The notes beneath the pieces were generated by a model. It ran no database searches, had not been told where the DNA came from, and saw only the letters and a program-made list of their open reading frames with translations. Shown one piece after another: positions 8,412-15,898 of a stretch of DNA of 64,000 nucleotides; position 1 is the first letter of the stretch, and each line of letters opens with the position of its first letter. The translations under genes and the position numbers were made by a program. The stretch lies in NCBI RefSeq assembly GCF_900108475.1, contig NZ_FNWO01000002.1, forward strand, positions 186,001 through 250,000, read 5' to 3'. Source of the DNA: Magnetospirillum fulvum (GTDB lineage Bacteria > Pseudomonadota > Alphaproteobacteria > Rhodospirillales > Magnetospirillaceae).

Positions 8412-9925
8412 TACCCGTTCCGGCCCGGCATCAGTCGGCGGTAAGACAGCGCCTCGGCGATATGGAGGCGGTTGACCCGCTCCACCGCTTCCAGATCGGC
8501 CAGGGTGCGCGCCACCCGCAACACCCGGTGCCAGCCCCGCGCCGACAACCGCATCCGCTCGGCGGCCTCGGCCAGCAGACGGCGGCCCGCCTCGTCCGGG
8601 GCGGCGACCGCGTCGAGCAGCGCGCCGTCGGCCTCGGCATTGGTGCGGATCGGCTGGTCGCGATAGCGCTCGGCCTGGATCAGGCGGGCGGCGGCGACGC
8701 GGGCGGCGACCCGCTCCGATCCCTCGGCGGGCGGGGGCAGGGCCAGATCGGCCGGGCTGACCGCAGGAACCTCGACATGAAGGTCGATGCGGTCGAACAA
8801 CGGTCCCGAAATCCGCGCCTGATAGTCCTGACCGCATTTCGGCGCCTTGGTGCAGGCCAGCGCCGGGTCGCCCAGATGGCCGCAGCGGCAGGGATTCATC
8901 GCCGCCACCAATTGGATCCGGGCGGGGTAGGTGACATGGGCGTTGACGCGGGCGACGACGGCACGGCCGGACTCAAGCGGTTGGCGCAGCGCTTCCAACG
9001 CACCGCGCTGGAACTCGGGAAGTTCGTCCAAGAACAGCACGCCGTGATGGGCCAGCGAGACTTCGCCCGGCTTGGCGCGCAGCCCGCCGCCGATCAGCGA
9101 GGGGACGGAGGCGGAATGATGGGGATCGCGAAAGGGACGGCGACGCAGCAGCTTACCCTCGGCCAGATGCCCGGCGACCGAGTGGATCATGCTGACCTCC
9201 AGCGCCTCGGCCGGTTCCAACGGCGGCATCAGGCCGGGCAGGCGGGCGGCCAGCATCGACTTGCCCGATCCCGGCGGCCCGATCATCAGCAAATTGTGGG
9301 CACCGGCGGCGGCGATTTCCAGCGCCCGCTTGGCGGTTTCCTGCCCCTTGATGTCGCGCAGATCGGGGAGGGACTCGGTGTCCTCGGCAATCTGCGGCTC
9401 GGGCGGCGACAGAACCTGGCTCCCCTTGAAATGATTGATCAGCGCCAGCAACGAGGACGGGGCCAGCACCTCGATCTCTCCGGCCCAGGCCGCTTCGCCG
9501 CCTTGGGCAGCGGGGCAGATCAGCCCCTTCTCGGCGGTGCGGGCGGCGATTGCGGCGGGCAGAACCCCCGCCACCGGGGCAATCCGCCCGTCGAGGCCCA
9601 GTTCGCCCAGCGAGACATAGCCCTCGATCTCGTCGGGCGGCACCACCCCCATCGCCGCCAGCAATCCCAGCGCGATGGGAAGGTCGAAATGGCTGCCTTC
9701 CTTCAACAGATCGGCCGGGGCGAGGTTGACGGTGATCCGTTTCGGCGGCAGAGCCAGCCCCAGCGCGTTGAAGGCGGCCCGCACCCGTTCCCGGCTTTCC
9801 CCCACCGCCTTGTCGGGTAGCCCGACGATGGTAAAGGCGGGCAGCCCGGCGGCGATCTGGACCTGAACGTCGATGTCGAGACAGTCGATTCCGGCAAAGG
9901 CAACGGTAGGGGCGTGGGCGGTCAT
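8411..9925 (-). CDS. comM: ComM/YifB-family Mg-chelatase-like AAA+ helicase
   Basis: Hexameric AAA+ protein that in characterised naturally competent bacteria promotes branch migration during chromosomal integration of incoming DNA. The 504-residue product has the N-terminal ChlI-like domain, Walker A GPPGSGKSML in the middle, a Walker B region LFLDELPEF, a cysteine-containing segment NPCRCGHLGD, and the C-terminal Mg_chelatase_C region. ATG at 9925 matches the family start; an upstream in-frame ATG at 9949 has no support. The first 104 bases are repeated at 10932-11035 with six differences, separated by foreign-looking DNA. The present gene therefore lacks its ancestral upstream region, and I see no strong Shine-Dalgarno before 9925. 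Confidence 0.95.
   Translation of the reverse strand: MTAHAPTVAFAGIDCLDIDVQVQIAAGLPAFTIVGLPDKAVGESRERVRAAFNALGLALPPKRITVNLAPADLLKEGSHFDLPIALGLLAAMGVVPPDEIEGYVSLGELGLDGRIAPVAGVLPAAIAARTAEKGLICPAAQGGEAAWAGEIEVLAPSSLLALINHFKGSQVLSPPEPQIAEDTESLPDLRDIKGQETAKRALEIAAAGAHNLLMIGPPGSGKSMLAARLPGLMPPLEPAEALEVSMIHSVAGHLAEGKLLRRRPFRDPHHSASVPSLIGGGLRAKPGEVSLAHHGVLFLDELPEFQRGALEALRQPLESGRAVVARVNAHVTYPARIQLVAAMNPCRCGHLGDPALACTKAPKCGQDYQARISGPLFDRIDLHVEVPAVSPADLALPPPAEGSERVAARVAAARLIQAERYRDQPIRTNAEADGALLDAVAAPDEAGRRLLAEAAERMRLSARGWHRVLRVARTLADLEAVERVNRLHIAEALSYRRLMPGRNG
9822..9925 (-). repeat. Direct repeat, proximal copy: 5' end of intact comM
   Basis: These 104 bases, from the comM start codon inward, match 10932-11035 with six mismatches and no gaps. 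Similarity stops exactly at the start codon on one side and near codon 35 on the other. Confidence 0.9.
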
Positions 9926-9949
9926 GACCGAGCTCGCCAACTCATCCAA

Positions 9950-10414
9950 TTATCTCTCATACCAAGCTGTCCCATGGCCGATCACCAGATGCCGACTTTT
10001 CTCTTCGTTATTTTCATCGAATGAACTGAACCGTAGTTTTATCCCACGCCATTCGGGCGGAAAGGCCATGTCACTTATGTCGCGGGAAACACCGATTTCT
10101 AAAACGTCTTGCGACACCCAATTAAAACGAATGGTGGGAAAGTCTGAAAATGAGACAACGCGTTTTCTTGGTCTATAATCAAAGGGTTCATCTGATTTTC
10201 GTATTAAAATAAACGTGTCACCCCCTTGAAGGCACCCTTCGACACCACTCTCCGCAGTCCACGCCCCATCGGGAGAAATTTTTGTGAGAACAATACCGTA
10301 GTTTGGACAGCCGATCGGCGGCGAATCGCTGAAAACGACGACAGCAAGAATTAGTCCGAAGAGGACCGTCAGGCAAAGGCAGCCGACTTTAATGACAGCT
10401 GCGAATGCACGCAT
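9950..10414 (-). CDS. Hypothetical membrane-anchored protein
   Basis: 154 residues, no family recognised. A hydrophobic N-terminal segment (about residues 8-28) looks like an uncleaved signal anchor. The rest is polar, with an SPDGAWTAE segment and alternating hydrophobic stretches suggesting a beta-rich periplasmic domain containing two cysteines. It lies in the AT-richer insertion between the duplicated comM ends, 25 bases before intact comM. Codon use is visibly less GC-biased than its neighbours, which supports recent acquisition. It could form a pair with the next small gene. Confidence 0.6.
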   Translation of the reverse strand: MRAFAAVIKVGCLCLTVLFGLILAVVVFSDSPPIGCPNYGIVLTKISPDGAWTAESGVEGCLQGGDTFILIRKSDEPFDYRPRKRVVSFSDFPTIRFNWVSQDVLEIGVSRDISDMAFPPEWRGIKLRFSSFDENNEEKSRHLVIGHGTAWYER

Positions 10415-10495
10415 GATTGAACCTCAAGCCGCAGTTCTGCGATAGGATTTCGATAATTGAATAGGCGACGGTGGCACCGTGATCAGTCATGGAGT

Positions 10496-10897
10496 TCATT
10501 TCAAAATATGACTCAGGTCGTTCTTTGACCAAGGATAAGGGAGGTCTTTTTGGTCGCAGAAGCGAAAATCAAACTTGCGCTCATCATTTTCCAGAAGGAA
10601 TTCCCTCCTGTTCAAAACGGTGTAAAGGAAGGACGAGTCAGCGACATCGCCCCTGACATCGCAGGTCTGCATGATGCGGAAGGATTGACCCACCTTCCGC
10701 AAAATCTTCACTTCGCAATTAGCCCCGAAAGACCGGCCAGTGAATAATTCCAGTGTGGCATGGGATGCCTCGGAGCAGGAAACGCTCTTGTCGACGTAAT
10801 AGCCGCGTTTGAGAGGTAACAGATCGACCGCTGTGGCTGTCATCGGGTAGAGCAGGACCATCGTTCCAAGCAACGCGGTCTGGATCGATCGCCACAT
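10496..10897 (-). CDS. Hypothetical exported protein
   Basis: Starting at ATG 10897 (MWRSIQ) gives 133 residues with a convincing signal peptide: a hydrophobic run to about residue 23, then ATA before VDLLPL. Four cysteines in the mature part suggest disulphides. The same frame stays open upstream through the comM fragment to 11035. A chimera with about 46 extra residues is therefore possible, but it would bury the signal peptide, so the shorter start is preferred. No family recognised. Composition is AT-rich relative to the window. It is the first of two small genes in the insertion. Confidence 0.6.
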   Translation of the reverse strand: MWRSIQTALLGTMVLLYPMTATAVDLLPLKRGYYVDKSVSCSEASHATLELFTGRSFGANCEVKILRKVGQSFRIMQTCDVRGDVADSSFLYTVLNRREFLLENDERKFDFRFCDQKDLPYPWSKNDLSHILK

Positions 10898-10931
10898 CCC
10901 GTTGAGCTGGGTCCTGACAGATACAATGGGG

Positions 10932-11035
10932 CCGACGATGATGAAGGCGGGCAGCCCGGCGGCGATCTGAACCTGAACGTCGATGTCGAGACAGTCGATC
11001 CCGGCAAAGGCAACAGTGGGGGCGTGGGCGGTCAT
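10932..11035 (-). pseudogene. comM 5' fragment (distal copy of the direct repeat)
   Basis: Encodes the first 35 residues of ComM from MTAHAPTVAF and then runs into unrelated sequence. It shares 98 of 104 bases with the start of intact comM. It lies 44 bases after the HAD phosphatase stop codon, probably the original position of the comM start, so transcription meant for comM would now enter the insertion first. Confidence 0.8.
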
Positions 11036-11079
11036 CGGAATCCAGACAAGCGACGGTCAGTGAACAATCGTTTCGGTTA

Positions 11080-11745
11080 TTATGGAGGGGCGGCTCTGCC
11101 CTGAAAAGGACCAATCCCGGCTTGTGTCAGCAGCGTGACGCGCAACTCGTCAAGACTGTGGACCAGGAAATCGGGTGAATGCGCGGCCAGGGCGTCGCCG
11201 TCGGTGTAGCCCCAACTGACCGCCCCGGTGGCAATTCCGCAGGCGCGGGCGGCCTCGATGTCGCGGATTTCGTCGCCGATGGCGATGACCTGAGCGGCGG
11301 GGATCGCGGCGCGGCGCAGCACTGTCTTCAGCCGCCCGGCCTTGCCGAACAATCCCGCACCGCAATCGAGATGATCGAACCGGGTGATGGTGTCCGGTCC
11401 CAGCACCCGGCGGACATTGGCGGCGGCGTTGGAACTGACCAAAGCGAGGCGAAGCCCGCTGCGGGACAGATCGTCGAGCAAAGCGGGGATGCCGGGAAAG
11501 GGGCGGATGTCGGCCTTGGCTTGCAGGCTGCACATGTGGGCGGCGACCAGCGGCAGCTTCCAGCGCGGCAAGGCAAGGCGGTCCAGGATCTGCCGGGCGT
11601 CGAGACGGCGGAAATCCGCCACCTCGTCCGCTCCGACCCGGCGGAATCCATAGCGTTTGGCGACGTCGTCAAGCACGGCGAGGAACCAGCCGAACGAATC
11701 GGCCAGGGTGCCGTCGAAATCGAAGATCACCATTCGGGCGGTCAT
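11080..11745 (-). CDS. HAD-superfamily phosphatase (phosphoglycolate phosphatase-like)
   Basis: 221 residues from ATG 11745, which has GGAG eight bases upstream. It carries HAD motif I DFDGTLADS, motif II LVSSNAA, a lysine in the FGKAGRLK segment and the motif III acidic pair IGDEIRDIEAA. The helical cap between motifs I and II identifies it as a Gph/PGMB-type HAD hydrolase. The substrate is not predictable; phosphoglycolate or pyrophosphate-type substrates are typical. It sits between gshB and the comM region on the same strand. Confidence 0.85.
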   Translation of the reverse strand: MTARMVIFDFDGTLADSFGWFLAVLDDVAKRYGFRRVGADEVADFRRLDARQILDRLALPRWKLPLVAAHMCSLQAKADIRPFPGIPALLDDLSRSGLRLALVSSNAAANVRRVLGPDTITRFDHLDCGAGLFGKAGRLKTVLRRAAIPAAQVIAIGDEIRDIEAARACGIATGAVSWGYTDGDALAAHSPDFLVHSLDELRVTLLTQAGIGPFQGRAAPP

Positions 11746-11913
11746 GGGCGGGACTCCGCGAATCGCGGCGGCAGTTTCCGTTCTGTGCCGCAACGAGTTT
11801 GACTGCATTCGTCGGTGCAGCCCAAAATGACAACCGCTTTCGCAGTTAGGCGGGGCGATCCGCCGCCCCCGTCAACATCATGTGCAGACAGAGGGCGACA
11901 AAATCGTTTGAAA

Positions 11914-12870
11914 TCAGTTTCTTGGCGTTTCGGCGCGGCGGGCCTCGATCGCGTCCCAGATATGCCCGGCAAGGTTGACGCCGTCGAAGCGGTCGATCTG
12001 GCGGATCCCGGTCGGCGAGGTGACGTTGATCTCGGTCAGGTAATCGCCGATCACGTCGATCCCGACGAAGATCAGGCCGCGCTGTTTGAGGGTCGGGCCG
12101 ATCGCGGCGCAGATGTCGCGTTCGCGGGCGGTCAGCGCCGAGGGCCGGGCCTCGCCGCCGACATGCAGGTTCGAGCGGGCCTCGCCCGCCGCCGGAACCC
12201 GGTTCAGCGCTCCGACCGGCTCGCCATCGACCAGAATGATCCGCTTGTCGCCCTGGCGGACCTCGGGCAGATAGCGCTGAATCATCAAGGGCTCGCGCGA
12301 AAGCTGCCCGAACAGGTCGAGCAGCGAGTTGATGTTCTCGTCGCCGGGCGGCAGATGGAACACCCCGGCCCCGCCATTGCCGAACAGCGGCTTGAGGATG
12401 ATGTCGCGATGCTCGGTGCGGAAGGCGGCAATCGCGGCGCGGTCGGAACTGATCAGGGTCGGCGGCATCAAATCGGGAAAGCGGGTGACCAGCAGCTTTT
12501 CCGGGGCGTTGCGGACCTCGGTCGGGTCGTTGACGACCAGAGTGCGGGGATGGATGTGGTCGAGCAGGTGGGTCGCGGTGATGTAGGCGAGGTCGAACGG
12601 CGGGTCCTGGCGCATCAGCACGACATCGACGCTGGCCAGATCAATCCGTTCCGGCGCGCCCAGGGTGAAGTAATCCTCGGCCTGGGCGCGGACCGACAGC
12701 GGCCGGACCTGAGCCTCGACCTTACCGGCCCGCCAGGACAAATCGGTCGGCAGGTAATGCAGCAGGGAATGGCCGCGCCGCTCGGCTTCCAGCGCCAGGG
12801 CAAGGGTGGAATCAGCCGCGAAATCGATCGATTCGATCGGGTCCATCTGGATGGCGACGACAAGGCTCAT
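11914..12870 (-). CDS. gshB: Glutathione synthetase
   Basis: ATP-grasp enzyme joining gamma-glutamylcysteine and glycine to make glutathione in the cytoplasm. At 318 residues it has the usual GshB length. It opens with the prokaryotic GSH synthetase N-terminal domain ([10 protein letters not shown]) and continues with ATP-grasp segments such as [15 protein letters not shown] and the C-terminal Mg-binding region ending [12 protein letters not shown]. The start codon is unambiguous. In many alphaproteobacteria the order rsmI-yraN-gshB-comM is conserved. Here it is expanded by the SirB1-family, BON and HAD genes, and the region stays on the minus strand. Confidence 0.97.
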   Translation of the reverse strand: MSLVVAIQMDPIESIDFAADSTLALALEAERRGHSLLHYLPTDLSWRAGKVEAQVRPLSVRAQAEDYFTLGAPERIDLASVDVVLMRQDPPFDLAYITATHLLDHIHPRTLVVNDPTEVRNAPEKLLVTRFPDLMPPTLISSDRAAIAAFRTEHRDIILKPLFGNGGAGVFHLPPGDENINSLLDLFGQLSREPLMIQRYLPEVRQGDKRIILVDGEPVGALNRVPAAGEARSNLHVGGEARPSALTARERDICAAIGPTLKQRGLIFVGIDVIGDYLTEINVTSPTGIRQIDRFDGVNLAGHIWDAIEARRAETPRN

Positions 12871-12892
12871 CGGGGGGGCTCCTAACGGAAAT

Positions 12893-13744
12893 TCAGTGCG
12901 GCCGGGTCTTCAATTCGGCCATCAAGGACAAGGCCCGCGCCCGGGCCTGGGGGTCGGTGGTGCGGATCACGAACTGTTCCAGCGCCGCGACCGCCCCGCG
13001 CGGGTTGCCCTGGCGCAGATGCATCAACCCGGCCTCGCGCCACAGCGGCGGCTGGTCGGGGGCGACCAGCAACAGACCCTCGACCAGCGCCAACGCCCGG
13101 TCCAGCCGTCCCAGCCGCAGCAGACGTTGCTTCAGCGCCGTCTGGACCCGGATCAGCACGGCGCGGTTACCGAGCGGGACGAAGTGAGACGGCTCCAATT
13201 CGTGGCTCAGCCCCCGTCCCGCCTTCAACAGGGCGCGCAGATCGGGGGTGTCGAGCCGCTGGGCCGGGGCCGCGGGATCGAGAATCAGGCGGCGACCGGA
13301 TTCGTCTTCGATCCGCAGCAGCAAGCGACAGGGAAAGGCCAGCGCCTCGGCGTTCAGTCCGGCGCGCCGGGCAATGTCGAGCAACACCAGACCCAGCGAA
13401 TCCGGGTCGCCGCAGCGGCGCTCGATCACGCTGCCCAGGTCGCCCTCGTCCTCTTCGTTCCCGTCCTCGGCGACCGCCTGAAAGCCGTGGCGGATCAATA
13501 CGGTTCCGGTCAGAGCGGCGGTATGACGCTCGACCGCCGCGCTATCGGACGAGCCGGTCAGGGTGGCGGCGCGGACGTCGTCAGCCAGGGTAGACAGGGT
13601 GTTGAGTTGGGCCGCAATCGCGCCGATTGCGGTCGGCCGCACCAGCGCGGCCAGCCACAAAGCCGCCTCGACCGGAGCGACCGCCGCGTCGTCCTGTCGG
13701 CCGAGATCGGCCAGACGCCGTCGCAGTCCGGCCGCCTCGGTCAT
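12893..13744 (-). CDS. SirB1-family protein (transglutaminase-like, TPR)
   Basis: 283 residues resembling the SirB1/YchA family of inactive transglutaminase-like proteins. Recognisable parts are [22 protein letters not shown] and the [11 protein letters not shown] ... LDPAAP segment around residues 110-185, followed by a C-terminal helical TPR-like region ([16 protein letters not shown] onward). The biochemical role of the family is unclear. The start overlaps the upstream BON lipoprotein stop (TGATG), showing tight coupling. gshB follows 22 bases later. Confidence 0.85.
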   Translation of the reverse strand: MTEAAGLRRRLADLGRQDDAAVAPVEAALWLAALVRPTAIGAIAAQLNTLSTLADDVRAATLTGSSDSAAVERHTAALTGTVLIRHGFQAVAEDGNEEDEGDLGSVIERRCGDPDSLGLVLLDIARRAGLNAEALAFPCRLLLRIEDESGRRLILDPAAPAQRLDTPDLRALLKAGRGLSHELEPSHFVPLGNRAVLIRVQTALKQRLLRLGRLDRALALVEGLLLVAPDQPPLWREAGLMHLRQGNPRGAVAALEQFVIRTTDPQARARALSLMAELKTRPH

Positions 13745-14352
13745 CAGCCACCGGTCCGGCGGGGATCGGTCTTCAGCCGGATATGGCTGACGACGCGGCG
13801 GACTCCGTTAAGGTCGCGGCCGTGGGCGATGACGCGCTCCATCTCGGCCTCGTTCTGGGCGATCCCCAGCACATAGACCACCGAATCGCAGACATCGACG
13901 ACGAAATTGATATTACGAATCTCGCCATCGCCCAACAGACGGGCCTTCAGCTTCTGTTGAATCCACAGATCGTTGGCTCCGCTGCCGCCCGGTTCGTCGT
14001 CGCCGCGCACGACGATCTCGTTATAGACCTCGCGCACGCCTGCGACCTGCCAGACCAGTTCGGCGGCGTCGTTGCGGTTCTTCTCGGTCGGCACCACCCC
14101 GGTCAGCAACACCCGACCCTCGCTGATGTTAAGGGTGACCTTGCGGTACATCTCGACATCGCGGTCGAACCATTTCTGATTGATCTCGGTGCGGATTTTC
14201 AGATCATCGATCGAGCCGCCCATCCCCCGCTCCTCGGCGGCGGCAACGCCGGTGGTGGCCCCCGCGCCGATCAGCATCGGGATGCAGCCCGACAGCAGAC
14301 CCGCCAGCGCGGTCGCGACCAGAACAATCGGCAGAGGGCGCGGAAAGGGCAC
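13744..14352 (-). CDS. BON-domain outer-membrane lipoprotein (DolP/YraP-like)
   Basis: 202 residues with a signal peptide ending in the lipobox LLSGC (Cys at residue 23) and two BON domains (about residues 50-115 and 125-195), which bind anionic phospholipids. In E. coli the homologue DolP/YraP sits in the yraM-yraN-diaA-yraP cluster and supports envelope integrity. Finding this gene beside yraN, rsmI and lpoA here preserves that association. It precedes, and overlaps by one base, the SirB1-family gene. Function as a DolP-type envelope factor is inferred from domains and context. Confidence 0.88.
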   Translation of the reverse strand: MPFPRPLPIVLVATALAGLLSGCIPMLIGAGATTGVAAAEERGMGGSIDDLKIRTEINQKWFDRDVEMYRKVTLNISEGRVLLTGVVPTEKNRNDAAELVWQVAGVREVYNEIVVRGDDEPGGSGANDLWIQQKLKARLLGDGEIRNINFVVDVCDSVVYVLGIAQNEAEMERVIAHGRDLNGVRRVVSHIRLKTDPRRTGG

Positions 14353-14522
14353 GGTCTGATCCTCCGAAGGCGTACAAAGCGGTTGGGCGGCAGTTTAGAG
14401 GGAAGCGGCGGTTCCAGGAAGAGTGCTGTTAATTCCCCTCAATCGCCGGGCGCTCGGTCCCCTCGCTTGGCTTTCGCTCGCATGGGCTCGCGGGCACGGG
14501 GCGTGCCAGTCGCTGCGCTCCA
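14353..14522. other. Intergenic region between yraN and the BON lipoprotein
   Basis: About 170 bases without a convincing gene. A GC-rich stretch with short imperfect repeats (14430-14520) follows the yraN stop. I could not align it convincingly with the two inverted-repeat elements elsewhere in the window. Confidence 0.4.
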
Positions 14523-14927
14523 TTAATCCCCGGGACGCCAAGCGTCGGGGAGGTGGCGGGGCAGCCGTCCCGGAGCCAGCAGCATCAGATCAAAGCGCAG
14601 ATCGCATCCGGCCAAAGCGGGGTGGCGGGCGAGGAAGGCCGCCGCACCCCGCTCGATCCGCCGCCGTTGCGCCGGGGTCAGGGCGTGGGCCGCCTGCTCC
14701 AGGCTGGGGCGCGACTTGACCTCGACAAAGGCGACCACCGTGCCACGCCGGACGACCAGATCGACCTCGCCCGCCCCCGACCCACGCCCGGTCACCGCGC
14801 CGTGGCCGAGCAGACGATAGCCCTTGAGGCGCAGCCACAGCGCCGCGACCATCTCGGCCACCCGTCCCCGCCTGTGAGCGGCCCGGCGGTTCGGGTCGGG
14901 CCGGTTCTGACCGGTCGCGTCCCTCAC
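14523..14927 (-). CDS. yraN: YraN/UPF0102 endonuclease-like protein
   Basis: 134 residues of the UPF0102 family with the restriction-endonuclease-like fold. The family signature is visible: RGRVAEMVAALWLRLKGY, then GEVDLVVRR and VAFVEVKSR, supplying the Asp and Glu-x-Lys of a PD-(D/E)XK site. Its cellular role is unknown. The ATG overlaps the end of rsmI by four bases, the conserved rsmI-yraN arrangement. The C-terminus is short and basic. Confidence 0.93.
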   Translation of the reverse strand: MRDATGQNRPDPNRRAAHRRGRVAEMVAALWLRLKGYRLLGHGAVTGRGSGAGEVDLVVRRGTVVAFVEVKSRPSLEQAAHALTPAQRRRIERGAAAFLARHPALAGCDLRFDLMLLAPGRLPRHLPDAWRPGD

Positions 14928-15898
14928 TCTTCGTTGCTTCCCCGGAACAGTCTTAGTGCCAGGGCATAGACGTCGCGGCGGGGATGGCCGGTCTCGGCGG
15001 CGATCAGGGCGGCGGCATCCTTCACGCTGGCGCCCCCCTCGATCTGCTGGCGCAGCCGGGTTTCGACATCCAGTGCGCTGGGGGCCTCGGCCGCGCCGGG
15101 CGGAGCGGCGACGATCACCACCTCGCCGCGCGGCGGAGTCGCGGCGAAGCGGGCGGCCAGCTCCGACAGGGGGCCGCGCACGACCTCCTCATGCATCTTG
15201 GTCAGTTCGCGGGCCAGCGCCGCCTCGCGGTCGCCCAGCACCGCCGCCATGTCGGCCAGGGTTTCGGCGGCGCGGTGGGGCGCTTCGTAGAGGACCAGAG
15301 TGGCAGGGGCCGCCGCCAGTTCCTGCAATGCCGCCCGCCGTTTGGCTCCTCGCGGCGGCAGGAAGCCAGCGAACAGAAAGCGTTCGACCGGCAGGGCCGA
15401 CAATTGCAGCCCGGTCAGCACCGCCGAGGCTCCGGGCAAAGCGGTGACGGCGATGCCGCGTTCGACGCAATCGCGCACCAGCCGGTAACCGGGATCGGAC
15501 ACTAGCGGGGTTCCGGCATCGGACACCAACGCCACCACCGCACCCTGTTCCAGCTTGGCCAGCAGCGCCGGGCGGGCTTGATCGGCATTGTGATCGTGAT
15601 AGGGGGTCAGGCTGGCCTTCAGCCCCAGCAGTCGCAACAACTTGCCGGTGACCCTTGTATCCTCGCAAGCGACCAGATCGGCGGCGGACAGCACGTCGAG
15701 CGCGCGCAGCGTGATGTCGCGCAAATTCCCGATGGGGGTGGCGACGAGATAGAGGCCCGCCGCCGGTTTACTTCCGCGTCCCCACGGGCTAATTTCGCCG
15801 GACGTTTCCGCGGCGGCGGTGTCGCCGCCCGCTTGGTCCAGGGAGGGTTGCTTTGCGCCGGTCCGCGTTTCGGTGGCGCCGTGTCGCTGCCTTGTCAT
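14924..15898 (-). CDS. rsmI: 16S rRNA (cytidine1402-2'-O)-methyltransferase
   Basis: Methylates the 2'-OH of C1402 in the decoding centre of 16S rRNA with SAM. Tetrapyrrole-methylase fold: GLYLVATPIGNLRDIT from about residue 47, the SAM loop SDAGTPLVSDPG, and LYEAPHR. The 324-residue length from ATG 15898 includes about 45 non-conserved residues before the domain. That start lies inside the divergent lpoA gene, so an undetected downstream non-ATG start is possible. Divergence from lpoA and coupling to yraN reproduce the classic yraL/yraM-yraN locus. Confidence 0.95.
   Translation of the reverse strand: MTRQRHGATETRTGAKQPSLDQAGGDTAAAETSGEISPWGRGSKPAAGLYLVATPIGNLRDITLRALDVLSAADLVACEDTRVTGKLLRLLGLKASLTPYHDHNADQARPALLAKLEQGAVVALVSDAGTPLVSDPGYRLVRDCVERGIAVTALPGASAVLTGLQLSALPVERFLFAGFLPPRGAKRRAALQELAAAPATLVLYEAPHRAAETLADMAAVLGDREAALARELTKMHEEVVRGPLSELAARFAATPPRGEVVIVAAPPGAAEAPSALDVETRLRQQIEGGASVKDAAALIAAETGHPRRDVYALALRLFRGSNEE
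15841..15847 (+). promoter_or_regulatory. Strong ribosome binding site deciding the TTG start of lpoA
   Basis: GGGAGGG lies five bases before TTG at 15853. No ATG or GTG in this frame gives a complete lipoprotein signal peptide. Confidence 0.6.

Larger units (their letters stand above)
9926..10931. mobile_element. AT-richer insertion at the comM 5' end
   Basis: About 1.0 kb lies between the two copies of the comM 5' end. By direct count G+C is 29/60 at 10021-10080 and 22/60 at 10141-10200, against 46/60 in comM at 9481-9540. It encodes two small exported or membrane proteins on the minus strand and no recombinase. The direct-repeat arrangement suggests integration at, or recombination with, a divergent comM allele. 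The mechanism is inferred; there is no transposase and no terminal inverted repeats. Confidence 0.65.

Noticed and set aside
9926-9949. Extended comM start at 9949
   Set aside because: The added eight residues are not seen in the duplicate copy or expected in the family. MTAHAP at 9925 is the shared start.
14430-14522. Possible third inverted-repeat element before yraN's stop
   Set aside because: The similar ends (TTAAT-C-CCC) are in direct rather than inverted orientation, and no clear terminal repeat or TA pair could be aligned.
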